A stretch of DNA of 64,000 nt from NCBI RefSeq assembly GCF_038632915.1, contig NZ_CP152050.1, positions 2,449,001-2,513,000 on the forward strand, written 5' to 3'. The notes beneath the pieces are model-generated. The model was not told the DNA's origin, made no database searches, and saw only the letters and a program-made list of their open reading frames with translations. Positions 25,129 through 32,875 of the stretch are shown here, in pieces. This DNA comes from Paenisporosarcina sp. FSL H8-0542 (GTDB taxonomy: Bacteria > Bacillota > Bacilli > Bacillales_A > Planococcaceae). A program made the position numbers and the translations under genes. The stretch's first letter is position 1; every line of letters starts with the position of its first letter.

Positions 25129-25830
25129 TTAAAGTACGTATTCAAATATTGCCCAAGGAAGCCATAATACTGATTCAGTTTCTAGTTCTTCATCATTGCT
25201 ATATTCACAACACTTAATAGCCATCTCACGATTAGGTATAAATCCGTTTTCGTTTAAGCTAAATTTAAAATTATTATTATAGTCCTTTTCTAAACCATTA
25301 CAAATATATGAATGGAACTGTCCAGATTCAAAACCTAGAACCTCATAACCGTTCTTCTTAGTCACTTCCATATCCATCGTCGTTTTGTTCATTAATAATG
25401 TTTCAATACCATATCGTTCTTTGGCAGGCTTAGATAGTGTTTCTTCTTCATCTAGAAATTCTTCTGCGAAATTTTCTTCTAATCCAATTCCAATTATTCT
25501 TATGTCATTTATGTGATTTAGAAATGTTTTTTTAAATTCTCTTGCTAAATCAACCGTTGTAAAAAGTTGAGGGAATTTGAACGTTCCATCCTCGAACTTT
25601 TTCTGTACCCATCCTTCCAATTCCTCGAAGGCACTATTAGAGAGATTTAACTCCTTAGAATAAGTTTGTTTCTTTTTTTGTGACCCTCCCCAAAGTATGT
25701 TTATATCGGGTTGGAAATCACACAGACACACACTAGCCGACAATATTGTTTCTGGTAGTAATGTTTTATCCATATAGTCTGCTCGTTCTGATGGTGAAAC
25801 AATATAATAACCGCCTGAGATGTACTTCAT
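25129..25830 (-). CDS. cassette protein of unknown function, 233 aa
   Basis: A soluble protein starting MKYISGGYYIVSPSERADYM and ending SVLWLPWAIFEYVL. It has an acidic C-terminal third (EEFLDEEETLSKPAKERYG) and no signal peptide, membrane segment or recognised domain. Single-gene cassette: the stop is 3 bp from the repeat at 25073-25126 and the short repeat 25872-25936 lies upstream. AAGGGGTG before ATG 25830 is a fair ribosome site. Confidence 0.62.
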   Translation of the reverse strand: MKYISGGYYIVSPSERADYMDKTLLPETILSASVCLCDFQPDINILWGGSQKKKQTYSKELNLSNSAFEELEGWVQKKFEDGTFKFPQLFTTVDLAREFKKTFLNHINDIRIIGIGLEENFAEEFLDEEETLSKPAKERYGIETLLMNKTTMDMEVTKKNGYEVLGFESGQFHSYICNGLEKDYNNNFKFSLNENGFIPNREMAIKCCEYSNDEELETESVLWLPWAIFEYVL

Positions 25831-25871
25831 TTAAACACCCCTTTTTAATTCTTAAACTTATTGTGTTTAAT

Positions 25872-25936
25872 AACTAACCTGCCCCGTAAGTTCAATAAGC
25901 TCACTGATTTTCAACTCAAGCACCCGTTAGTTGAAG
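25872..25936. repeat. array repeat, short form
   Basis: AACTAAC-CTGCCCC-GTAAGTT, CAATAAG, CTCACTGATTTTC, then AACTCAAGCACCCG-TTAGTTGAAG. The middle is nearly absent (about 13 bp), so both half-sites stand almost side by side. Confidence 0.85.
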
Positions 25937-25937
25937 A

Positions 25938-26429
25938 TTATCCTCTCTTTTTTTCAGTTATTTTGGGTTCTTCATACGAAATAATATCGATTATATGATT
26001 TAAGCAAGGAACTTGATAATGAACAAATTTGTCTTCGGGAAATATATCTTCTGCTATGGTTCCAGCTTTAATGAAATCTAAGTATCTTGATTTGGTGTAA
26101 ATCTTAAATATTTCACCTTGAAAAACTTCATAATCATCCATCACTGTAAAGGACTCGTTTATTACCGAATAAGATACATAGGACTCAAATTCAAGATGAA
26201 TAGCTGGTAATCCATCATCCACTTCAATAGGATAATAAGCTTCTGTAAGTCGTTCACCTAAATCAATATCCTCACTTTTGTTACCGATTTTGCATCTATC
26301 AATTAATATACATAGGGAATTTTCTTCAGGTTCTGACAAGTTGTTCAGATAAATATAACCTTTTGATTTCATTAAATCATTGTAATTCATATCATCATAC
26401 ACTCTTTCTTTCCACACTTTCATATTCAT
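25938..26429 (-). CDS. cassette protein of unknown function, about 163 aa
   Basis: A soluble acidic protein (VWKERVYDDMNYNDLMKSKGYIYL; GERLTEAYYPIEVDDGLPAIHLEF; FKIYTKSRYLDFIK). Family not recognised. Start options at 26450, 26429 and 26423 lie within a few codons; the 26450 ATG overlaps the repeat itself, so 26429 after CGGAAATG is preferred with low certainty. Its stop abuts the repeat at 25872-25936. Confidence 0.6.
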   Translation of the reverse strand: MNMKVWKERVYDDMNYNDLMKSKGYIYLNNLSEPEENSLCILIDRCKIGNKSEDIDLGERLTEAYYPIEVDDGLPAIHLEFESYVSYSVINESFTVMDDYEVFQGEIFKIYTKSRYLDFIKAGTIAEDIFPEDKFVHYQVPCLNHIIDIISYEEPKITEKKRG

Positions 26430-26448
26430 TTTAACATTTCCGTTCTTC

Positions 26449-26532
26449 AACTAACCTGCCCCTTTAGTTGAACAAGAAAAAAGTGCCACCTAAGCTGCCC
26501 GAAGATCTTCAACTAAAGCACCCGTTAATAAG
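26449..26532. repeat. array repeat, type B, right arm worn
   Basis: AACTAAC-CTGCCCC-TTTAGTT, GAACAAG, inner GCCACCTAAGCTGCCC, AAGATCTTC, then AACTAAAGCACCCGTTAATAAG, in which the right arm is truncated. Confidence 0.85.
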
Positions 26533-26542
26533 AACAGCGACA

Positions 26543-26574
26543 CTTATTAAACAATAGCGCCCGATTGCTGAACT
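26543..26574. repeat. array repeat, variant half-site with AACAAT/ATTG arms
   Basis: CTTATTAAACAATAGCGC, then CCGATTGCTGAAC. Same frame as the right half-site (arm, AGCxCCCG, arm, GAA) but the arm pair AACTAA/TTAGTT is replaced by AACAAT/ATTGCT, so pairing is mostly preserved. A second trace, GGCACG-ATTGTT-GAAC, lies at 27285-27300 on the other side of the S51 gene. Confidence 0.6.
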
Positions 26575-26596
26575 GTTTTAGAATTTGGGATTAAGT

Positions 26597-27223
26597 CTAT
26601 TCAATTATGATTACTTCTCCATCCCTCAATGCTTTAAATAGAATTTTATTCTCGATCATAAATTCAATTGCTCGGTCCATATCTTTAGATTCTTTGTGGT
26701 CTGATTTATAATGTGGGGCAATTACATAATCCAAAATGCATAAACCTTCCCATATAGCTTGATGTTCATTTCCGTAAGGTTTCTGCTCAGGTTCGTCTGC
26801 TAAGTGTATGCCTTTTAAAGTTGGTCCAAGAATACATCCACCTGCACTATATCCCCCATATAGAATATCTCTTTTTTCTCTATAATACTTTTTAATGATT
26901 TCATCGAAACCGCTTAATCTCATTGCTTGTGCAAGAACAAAAGTATTGCCACCTCTTACCCAAATAACATCGTATTGATCAAGCTTTTCTTTCAATCTTT
27001 CGTGGTTATGGAAGTACATTTTCAAGTCTAAAATATCCACTGTGAAACCTATTCTTTGCAGTTCACTTACGTCTGCAACATCACTTTTATTTTTTCTTTC
27101 TAAATCAGTCGCAAAGTCTAATGCATTATTAATATATGCAACTTTTTTATTCCCATTTTTCGTTAATTCGATTAGTTTCCGTTCTTCATTTCCAATTTTA
27201 AAAGATGAAAGATAAAATTTCAT
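26597..27223 (-). CDS. peptidase family S51 (peptidase E-like)
   Basis: A 208-aa cytoplasmic protein of the class I glutamine-amidotransferase-like fold. The nucleophile Ser sits in YGGYSAGGCILG (about 125), and VIWVRGGNTFVLAQAMR precedes it. Histidine-rich VIAPHYKSDHKE lies near 170. Peptidase E enzymes hydrolyse Asp-X dipeptides; the specificity here is unproven. It is an intact single-gene cassette whose immediate flanks carry the variant AACAAT/ATTG repeat traces, different from neighbours. GGGGGACAAT precedes ATG 27223. Confidence 0.82.
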   Translation of the reverse strand: MKFYLSSFKIGNEERKLIELTKNGNKKVAYINNALDFATDLERKNKSDVADVSELQRIGFTVDILDLKMYFHNHERLKEKLDQYDVIWVRGGNTFVLAQAMRLSGFDEIIKKYYREKRDILYGGYSAGGCILGPTLKGIHLADEPEQKPYGNEHQAIWEGLCILDYVIAPHYKSDHKESKDMDRAIEFMIENKILFKALRDGEVIIIE

Positions 27224-27280
27224 ATTGTCCCCCTTATTGTGTATTTCAATTGCTCACTTTTTAAGCTTTCCTTTTCTGTT

Positions 27281-27300
27281 AAATGGCACGATTGTTGAAC
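27281..27300. repeat. array repeat, variant half-site trace
   Basis: AAATGGCACGATTGTTGAAC, upstream of the S51 gene. It fits a left half-site in which GTTAGTT is replaced by ATTGTT. Confidence 0.45.
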
Positions 27301-27321
27301 ACAAGTTAAACAACACTCTTC

Positions 27322-27463
27322 AACTAACCTGCCTCGTTAGTTTAATAAGAAAAAGGGCTGCATAGCAACCCGATGATCTTTAACTAAAGCACCCGTTAGT
27401 TCAATAAGAAAAGGGCCCAAAGCAACTCAATGATCTTCAACTAAAGCACCCGTTAGTTGAAGA
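27322..27463. repeat. array repeat, type B with a second, tandem right unit
   Basis: A full repeat (AACTAAC-CTGCCTC-GTTAGTT to AACTAAAGCACCCG-TTAGTTCAATAAG) is followed at once by AAAAGGGCCCAAAGCAACTC, AATGATCTTC and a second AACTAAAGCACCCG-TTAGTTGAAGAAC. No gene lies between the two right half-sites, as if a cassette had been lost. Confidence 0.85.
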
Positions 27464-27545
27464 ACGTTTTTTATCGTATAAAAAGCATCCTTACTTTGAT
27501 TTTCTCTTATAAACAAAGGGAGCTCATTTTAACTCCCTTTGACTT

Positions 27546-28265
27546 TTATTTAATGCTTTCGGCTATTGTTATGATTTCTTTTTCTGTAAGTTCAGGTGCA
27601 CCTTTTTTCCCATCGAGGAAATCGGCAAAGCCAGAAACAACAATTTTCCAATCACCTTGCTCAATATAAATATGATAACCATTTATATCCTGAATTCCAA
27701 TTAATGTACCAGACATACCATTGATTGAAATTTCTTTTTCTATTACTGTACCTTGTGTTGTATTAGCAGTAAACTCTGGTTTTTCTTTTGAAACGTTTGT
27801 TGCTGTTATTCTATACATTCTGTCTTCTGTTCGAAGATAATAATTATATGAAACAAATTTGTCTTTACTTGTATTCACTGTATATTCCTTTACTGATGAA
27901 TTTTCTTCGGCAACGTGTAATTGTTCTGGAAATGGGATATCCATACTATATTTTTTTTCAATTTCATCGACAGAGCTATAAATAGTAGCATCATTGCCTG
28001 CTATTCCTCCCCATGTCCAACCAATATTTGTTTGCGACATTTCCTCTACTTGATTAAAACTAAATAGATTCTCAATTGTCGCTTGAACGGATGGAGAAGC
28101 TAATGAACCGATTCCTAAAACAGAAATCATGACTGCTGCAACCCATAGTGTTGTTAATTTTCTTTTTGGTTGTTCTGATTTTGCTTTTTTTACACCAAGT
28201 TTTGACCTTTCGTGTAATTCTTTTGGAATCTGGATTCTTTCTAGTTCTTGCTTTATATTACTCAC
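27546..28265 (-). CDS. membrane anti-sigma-type protein
   Basis: A 239-aa protein: cytoplasmic N-terminus (MSNIKQELERIQIPKELHERSK), one membrane helix (about 41-60, TTLWVAAVMISVLGIGSL) and an extracellular domain with ATIENLFSFNQVEEM and ISINGMSGTLIGIQDINGYHIY. This is the layout of DUF4179/DUF4367-type anti-sigma factors. It overlaps the sigma gene by 8 bases and forms a two-gene cassette with it. The extracellular tail ends with a small charged helix. Confidence 0.75.
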   Translation of the reverse strand: MSNIKQELERIQIPKELHERSKLGVKKAKSEQPKRKLTTLWVAAVMISVLGIGSLASPSVQATIENLFSFNQVEEMSQTNIGWTWGGIAGNDATIYSSVDEIEKKYSMDIPFPEQLHVAEENSSVKEYTVNTSKDKFVSYNYYLRTEDRMYRITATNVSKEKPEFTANTTQGTVIEKEISINGMSGTLIGIQDINGYHIYIEQGDWKIVVSGFADFLDGKKGAPELTEKEIITIAESIK

Positions 28266-28773
28266 TAATATCAGCCTCCTTAAATTTTTTACGAAGTTTA
28301 CCTAATGAACGGTACAACACAGATTTCGCCGTTCCTAACGGGATATTTAACATCTCCGATATTTCTTTAAATGAATAACCTTCATAGAATCTTAAAATGA
28401 CTATACTTTTTTCATCTTCATTTAACTGTTCTAATAATTCTTGAAGTGTAATCGAAAGAGAAACATCTTCATCCTCCGAGCCAAGAAACTCTTCATACTC
28501 TGGTTTAAGTTGGACCACCTTTTTATTTTTTTTAACTAAATCAATTGAACAAGAGATAGTAATCTTTATTAACCAAGTCTTGAAATACTCTGGGTTCTTC
28601 AATGTATTTATCTTTTTAAATGAACGATATGCTACCTCTTGAACCACATCTAAAGCATCACTTTCATTTTTGACATATACATAAGCCATTCGATAAATAT
28701 CTTCTTCATGTTTTTGGAAAAGTATTAAAAAGGCTTTATCATCACCTTTTTGTGCTTTTTTTATTAAACTAAT
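28258..28773 (-). CDS. ECF-type sigma factor with a probable ATT start
   Basis: Reading upstream of the ATG at 28689 the frame stays open and homology continues: SLIKKAQKGDDKAFLILFQKHEEDIYR leads into MAYVYVKNESDALDVVQE, a normal sigma region-2 beginning. The only initiation signals before it are AGGGAGGGGG and then ATT at 28773 (or ATC at 28776), with no ATG, GTG or TTG. So either a rare ATT/ATC start is used or the N-terminus is lost and translation begins at 28689. Region 4 is complete (EDEKSIVILRFYEGYSFKEISEMLNIPLGTAKSVLYRSLGKLRKK). Partner of the downstream anti-sigma. Confidence 0.75.
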   Translation of the reverse strand: MSLIKKAQKGDDKAFLILFQKHEEDIYRMAYVYVKNESDALDVVQEVAYRSFKKINTLKNPEYFKTWLIKITISCSIDLVKKNKKVVQLKPEYEEFLGSEDEDVSLSITLQELLEQLNEDEKSIVILRFYEGYSFKEISEMLNIPLGTAKSVLYRSLGKLRKKFKEADISE

Positions 28774-28852
28774 GATTGTTATTCCCCCTCCCTACAATGT
28801 CTTACACCCATTAGACAAATTAAATTATCATTTGGCTCATTTTTTCAAAAAT

Positions 28853-28880
28853 AAAAACAAGGATATAAATCCTTGTTTAA
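28853..28880 (-). terminator. intrinsic terminator of the 28927 gene
   Basis: AAACAAGGAT-n4-ATCCTTGTTTTTATTTTT on the minus strand, between the half-site at 28898 and the sigma unit. Confidence 0.78.
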
Positions 28881-28897
28881 AATAACAGTGTAATTTC

Positions 28898-28924
28898 ACT
28901 AACCTGCCCCGTTAGTTCAATAAG
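28898..28924. repeat. array repeat, left half-site only
   Basis: ACTAAC-CTGCCCC-GTTAGTT then CAATAAG, abutting the stop of the 28927 gene. Confidence 0.8.
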
Positions 28925-28926
28925 AC

Positions 28927-29208
28927 CTAACGTTTATCTAAGAATTTATTTAATTTAATTAGTTCTTCATTCACTTCATTTCTTAGTTGTTGTTCTGATA
29001 TTTCAAATGAAGTCTCTTGTCCAGGAAGACACTCGTGCCAGTAACAATCTGCTGATTCAAATACCCCATTCAGAATTTCAAATAAGGTTTCGTCCATTCT
29101 ATCGTCCCATTCAATAAACTTTTTAAGATATTGTGTTTGAAATTCATCTGCGGACGTCTTCTCTTCTAAAAAATCCACCATCATTTGTTTGTATTTGTTT
29201 ACTTTCAT
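28927..29208 (-). CDS. colicin-immunity-like (PF09204-type) small protein
   Basis: A 93-aa acidic protein. MMVDFLEEKTSADEFQTQYL, then LFEILNGVFESADCYWHEC and EQQLRNEVNEELIKL match the four-helix colicin D/E5-type immunity family pattern. Such proteins neutralise a cognate nuclease toxin. No toxin gene is adjacent, so this is an orphan immunity-like cassette. AAGGGGG before ATG 29208. Flanked by half-sites at 28898 and 29261. Confidence 0.7.
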   Translation of the reverse strand: MKVNKYKQMMVDFLEEKTSADEFQTQYLKKFIEWDDRMDETLFEILNGVFESADCYWHECLPGQETSFEISEQQLRNEVNEELIKLNKFLDKR

Positions 29209-29260
29209 TTTTTACCCCCTTCAAGTGGTGAAATTAAGGATATTATAGCATTCCTTATTA

Positions 29261-29289
29261 AGCTAACCTGCCCCGTTAGTTGAATAAGG
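29261..29289. repeat. array repeat, left half-site only
   Basis: AGCTAAC-CTGCCCC-GTTAGTT then GAATAAGG, 28 bp from the stop of the subtilisin gene. Confidence 0.8.
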
Positions 29290-29316
29290 AATTTCACATG
29301 AAGATGACCAGGTAGT

Positions 29317-30948
29317 TTAGGTAGTTATTTTCATGAAGATCTTCCATCTCTCTGCCATGAGTAGCAAAGCATCAATGCTTCTTCTTGAGTAGGGATCCTC
29401 ACCCTCCTGCCATTCGGGCTCACGCAGAATCTCATGATTAGTTATGGTTTCTAAGGCAGATAACCTTTTTCCAAAAGTACCAATCCTACCAAAACGAGCA
29501 TCCTCCGCTAATCCAACCACTAAAGGTTTAATGAACTCTTTGCTTTTTATTGTAGCTGCTAACTTGCAGGCATTATATCGAATATCCGTATTATCATCGT
29601 TTATCAAACAACTAAGGTTCGGTGCTAATTCACCCCAAAAATTTGAACATAAACCAAGTGCATATAGACCTCCCATTCGTACATTAGGCGAATCATCATT
29701 TAGACATTTCAATACTTCTTCCCTTGTTATAAATCTAGGCTGAGTCGATAAAACGGTAATGGCAGCTGTTCTGATTTGGTAGGAAGGTGATTGTAAAAGA
29801 TTCTTTACAGAGTCAATTTCTTCGATAGGCAACTTCTCAGGTAAGAAAGATAACAGAATATCCAGTTTCTCCGTCTGTTGGTTTCTAATACCTTCTACTC
29901 GTTCGGGTATTGATCGTTCTTTCCATTGGACCCATCGCAAATACATGGAATGTCCTGTGTTAGTAACACCCCCCTTTTGGGGATCGAAGGTTAAAGCTTC
30001 CGGAGATACTAGACCGGCTTTTAATGAAGCCCATTTATCATTTGTTAGAGATGTCAAAACTAATGCTTCCTTGACCTGATTAGAAGTCCAATCGGGATGT
30101 TTCTCCCAGATGCATGCGGCCAACCCCAAAACGATCGGGGCAGCATATGACGTACCCCATTGTCGAACATGATTTGGTGGAGGTTCATCGTCCGTTACCG
30201 TAAAATGATTCAATCGCTCTTCTTCTGATTCAAACGGGTACGGCAACACAACATTCATTGCAGGTGCCAAAACATCGGGATTCCATCTGTCTTCAAAGGT
30301 AACTCCCTTACTGCCTGGAAATACAATTGCATCTTCTTTCTTGCCATTCTGATGTATTACTATGCCACCAACAGACAAAACAGATGGAGAGATGACGGAA
30401 CTGCTGACAAGCTCTTTAGTATTTCCAGATGCAACTACCACCAATATCCCTTCCTGAACTAAATCTTCACATAAAATACGAAGTGGATCGGCTTGCCAAG
30501 GGAGAAGTCCTGTATCCCGTTGACCTATAACAGTCAAAGCCACTGCTCGAATCCCATTTTCCCTGCCGTTTTGTTTCACCCAATTTAATGAGGCCCCCAC
30601 ATTTTTTTCGATTTCTTCAGGCGTTGAGAGTGGTCCCGTCTCGATTAAATACATATCTGCCTCACTTGCGACCCCAGAATATTTTCCATATGATAACGAA
30701 CCGGATCCACCAGATGCAGCAGCCGTCCATAACCCATGAGTTCCTTTATTCCATGCCTCTTCACATAATTCCATTTTTACCGGTTCCTGAATAGAAGAAT
30801 ATGGTTTGACCAAATACGTATTTCGATTTTCATTTGAGACAATGTCTGGGTGATAAGGAAATAGCCCATCAATAATAGCTATTTTCACCCCTTTGCCGGT
30901 CAACTCCTTTGGAATATCAAGAAAGTCTCTGATAGAAGGCCAATTCAT
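29317..30948 (-). CDS. intracellular subtilisin-like protease with HEAT repeats
   Basis: A 543-aa S8-family protein with no signal peptide or propeptide. The catalytic triad is visible: D27 (IAIIDGLF), H71 (GTHGLWTAA), and S267 (WGTSYAAPI), with N176 (ASGNT) as oxyanion residue. Residues about 375-520 form four or five HEAT-like repeats (LLQSPSYQIRTAAITVLS; CLNDDSPNVRMGGLYALG; LINDDNTDIRYNACKLAA). Proteases fused to HEAT repeats are found in conflict systems, so a regulated cytoplasmic protease is possible. The His box is divergent (no GHGTH). No partner gene is adjacent. It is the largest cargo gene of the array. Confidence 0.85.
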   Translation of the reverse strand: MNWPSIRDFLDIPKELTGKGVKIAIIDGLFPYHPDIVSNENRNTYLVKPYSSIQEPVKMELCEEAWNKGTHGLWTAAASGGSGSLSYGKYSGVASEADMYLIETGPLSTPEEIEKNVGASLNWVKQNGRENGIRAVALTVIGQRDTGLLPWQADPLRILCEDLVQEGILVVVASGNTKELVSSSVISPSVLSVGGIVIHQNGKKEDAIVFPGSKGVTFEDRWNPDVLAPAMNVVLPYPFESEEERLNHFTVTDDEPPPNHVRQWGTSYAAPIVLGLAACIWEKHPDWTSNQVKEALVLTSLTNDKWASLKAGLVSPEALTFDPQKGGVTNTGHSMYLRWVQWKERSIPERVEGIRNQQTEKLDILLSFLPEKLPIEEIDSVKNLLQSPSYQIRTAAITVLSTQPRFITREEVLKCLNDDSPNVRMGGLYALGLCSNFWGELAPNLSCLINDDNTDIRYNACKLAATIKSKEFIKPLVVGLAEDARFGRIGTFGKRLSALETITNHEILREPEWQEGEDPYSRRSIDALLLMAERWKIFMKITT

Positions 30949-30979
30949 TTATAGTTCCTCATCATAGTTAAAAATAAAG

Positions 30980-31008
30980 AAGTCCAGGCATAAAAAACCT
31001 TGGACTCC
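30980..31008 (-). terminator. hairpin terminator between cassettes
   Basis: AGTCCAAGG-n8-CCTGGACT then TTCTTTATTTTT on the minus strand, downstream of the 31094 gene. Confidence 0.65.
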
Positions 31009-31061
31009 TTTTAATAATTCATAATTTTTCCTATTTAATTATATCCTCAATCCTCTTCTTG

Positions 31062-31088
31062 AACTAAAGCACCCGTTAGTTGAATAAG
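31062..31088. repeat. array repeat, right half-site only
   Basis: AACTAAAGCACCCG-TTAGTTGAATAAG without a left half, 6 bp from the stop of the 31094 gene. Confidence 0.82.
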
Positions 31089-31093
31089 TCGGT

Positions 31094-31279
31094 TTAGCTA
31101 TCAGTATCTAAATCATCATCAAGAAAAGATTTTTTAACATCTTTAATTCCATACTTTTTTTTAAGAAAATCACCAATTATTGAATTGTTAATACCTCTTT
31201 GAACTGCTTTTTCAATAACCGCAAAAAGAATAAATAAGCCAACAATATAAAAGATAATATATAGAACAATAGCCTCCAT
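31094..31279 (-). CDS. small membrane protein, 61 aa
   Basis: One long N-terminal membrane helix (about residues 3-24, AIVLYIIFYIVGLFILFAVI) then a basic-acidic tail ending DDDLDTDS. No family recognised; it may be a small membrane-associated modulator or immunity protein. GGGAGGGG before ATG 31279. Single-gene cassette. Confidence 0.6.
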   Translation of the reverse strand: MEAIVLYIIFYIVGLFILFAVIEKAVQRGINNSIIGDFLKKKYGIKDVKKSFLDDDLDTDS

Positions 31280-31329
31280 AATAATCCCCTCCCACTAAAT
31301 CTTACCAAAAAATCTAACTTCTTGTTTAT

Positions 31330-31406
31330 AGCTAACCTGCCTCGTTAGTTCAATAAGAAAATATGCTTTACTGCTTATTGAAGAAAAGCACCCGTTAGTT
31401 CAGCAG
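31330..31406. repeat. array repeat, complete, type A
   Basis: AGCTAAC-CTGCCTC-GTTAGTT, CAATAAG, ATATGCTTTACTGCTTATTGAAG, then AAAAGCACCCG-TTAGTTCAGCAG. Confidence 0.85.
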
Positions 31407-31424
31407 TTGAAATTCATTAAACCT

Positions 31425-31652
31425 TTATTTTCCTTTACGTAGAAACTTTAAATAAAGTATTAATGAAATTAGCAATACTATTCCATAAAACCATATTGAA
31501 CGGTACCAAACATTCTTAAACTCCATCAAAAAACTCATTCCGCCTTGTTCTGGAGGTAAAAGAGAATACACTGACACTTCAATAAATAACATAAAAACAA
31601 AAAACAAGAAGAAAATCAGAAAAATCATCCACTTGAAAAATTTGGATTTCAT
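31425..31652 (-). CDS. small membrane protein, 75 aa
   Basis: A protein with two membrane helices (about 8-30, WMIFLIFFLFFVFMLFIEVSVY; about 49-69, SIWFYGIVLLISLILYLKFL), positive-inside ends and a short loop with LPPEQGG. No family recognised. AAGGATAC before ATG 31652. Single-gene cassette between type A repeats. Confidence 0.6.
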   Translation of the reverse strand: MKSKFFKWMIFLIFFLFFVFMLFIEVSVYSLLPPEQGGMSFLMEFKNVWYRSIWFYGIVLLISLILYLKFLRKGK

Positions 31653-31752
31653 TAAAAGTATCCTTTCTATATCATCGTCATTTTAATAACAATAAAGTAT
31701 ATATCAATGCCATCAATGATGAAAATTTCTAGTATAAATATGATTGTTTTTC

Positions 31753-31829
31753 ACTAACCTGCCCCGTTAGTTCAATAAGAAAAAGGCTTTACTCCTTATT
31801 GAAGTAAAGCACTCGTTCCTTTAAGTTCA
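31753..31829. repeat. array repeat, type A, right end worn
   Basis: ACTAAC-CTGCCCC-GTTAGTT, CAATAAG, CTTTACTCCTTATTGAAG, then AAAGCACTCG-TTCCTTTAAGTTC: the right arm is degenerate. Confidence 0.82.
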
Positions 31830-31904
31830 ATTTTTCACAAACTCTTTCAATCACATTAAATTACCATAACTTTTTTAAAAGGAATGATTTTTTGTTAATA
31901 TGTT

Positions 31905-32636
31905 TTATCTTTCACATGCCCAGTTGTCTTTATCACGATCCATTTTTGATTGGTATGCACCGTGTCCTTTTGCTACACCATTTGGGTATTTCTTGCGTAA
32001 CTCAGTACAGTTCTGAAAGATTTCAGTTTTTGCTGGAGTAGTGGGTTTAGGCACTGGTTTGGGTGCAGGAACTACTTTTGGTGCACAACCACCATTTATT
32101 GCATTTGCGCTTGACCATATACCTAGTTTTTTACCTTTTGCTGCTTTTTCTACAGCTTGTAATTCTTCCAAATATTTAGTGTTGGGCTTATAAATAGCAA
32201 CACGAGCCAATCCTTTTTCAAGTAATGTCTTGTTAAACATCACATCATTAATATATATATAAGCAAGCAGCCGACCATATTGATCACGTGTTTCTACTCC
32301 TAATTCAACTTTAACCTCTTTATTTAGTAAAGCATTCTTTGTAAAAGCAGAGGCTTCAGCCCCAAATAATTGAACGCATGTTTGGGGTTTTTTCGTTTCT
32401 GGAGTGTCAATCAGAATGAAACGAACAGTTTCAGATTTTCCTTTATAATTTAATTTAATCGTATCACCATCAATTACTTCAGTAACTTTCGATTTCACAG
32501 CAGTTGCAGGTGGTTTTGCTGCTGCATGAACGATTGATGGTTCATTAAGTGGAGAAAGTGGGGATACAGAGCCGAAAAATAAGGATACAGATAATACTGT
32601 TGCTAAAATTGGTTTTAAAAGTTTTGATTTAAACAT
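31905..32636 (-). CDS. secreted thermonuclease with Excalibur domain
   Basis: A 243-aa exported protein: signal peptide (about 1-38), SNase domain (about 45-170) with TEVIDGDTIKLNY, FILIDTPETKK, TRDQYGRLLAYIY and GLARVAIYKPN, a proline-rich linker (VVPAPKPVPKPTTP) and a C-terminal Excalibur calcium-binding motif (DRDKDNWACE, about 233-242). It degrades extracellular DNA or RNA with calcium. AAGAGGAG before ATG 32636. Compare the broken homologue at 505. It sits just beyond the array's last type A repeat. Confidence 0.88.
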   Translation of the reverse strand: MFKSKLLKPILATVLSVSLFFGSVSPLSPLNEPSIVHAAAKPPATAVKSKVTEVIDGDTIKLNYKGKSETVRFILIDTPETKKPQTCVQLFGAEASAFTKNALLNKEVKVELGVETRDQYGRLLAYIYINDVMFNKTLLEKGLARVAIYKPNTKYLEELQAVEKAAKGKKLGIWSSANAINGGCAPKVVPAPKPVPKPTTPAKTEIFQNCTELRKKYPNGVAKGHGAYQSKMDRDKDNWACER

Positions 32637-32875
32637 ATAAATTCTCCTCTTAATATGGATTTTGCAGTTAAAAAAATGAGTACTAAATCTTTTTCTTATT
32701 TTATTTTCCCGAAATTAATAGATGTCTAATATCCTCCTATGTATGTTATTTGACATAAAAAATAGTCTAATATTTGGATAATATTAAAACAATCGGCCTA
32801 ATTATTACATAATAACATAAATATCCATTAATCCTTTCAAATCTTGGTAAAAAAAGCACCTATGAGTTAACAAAA

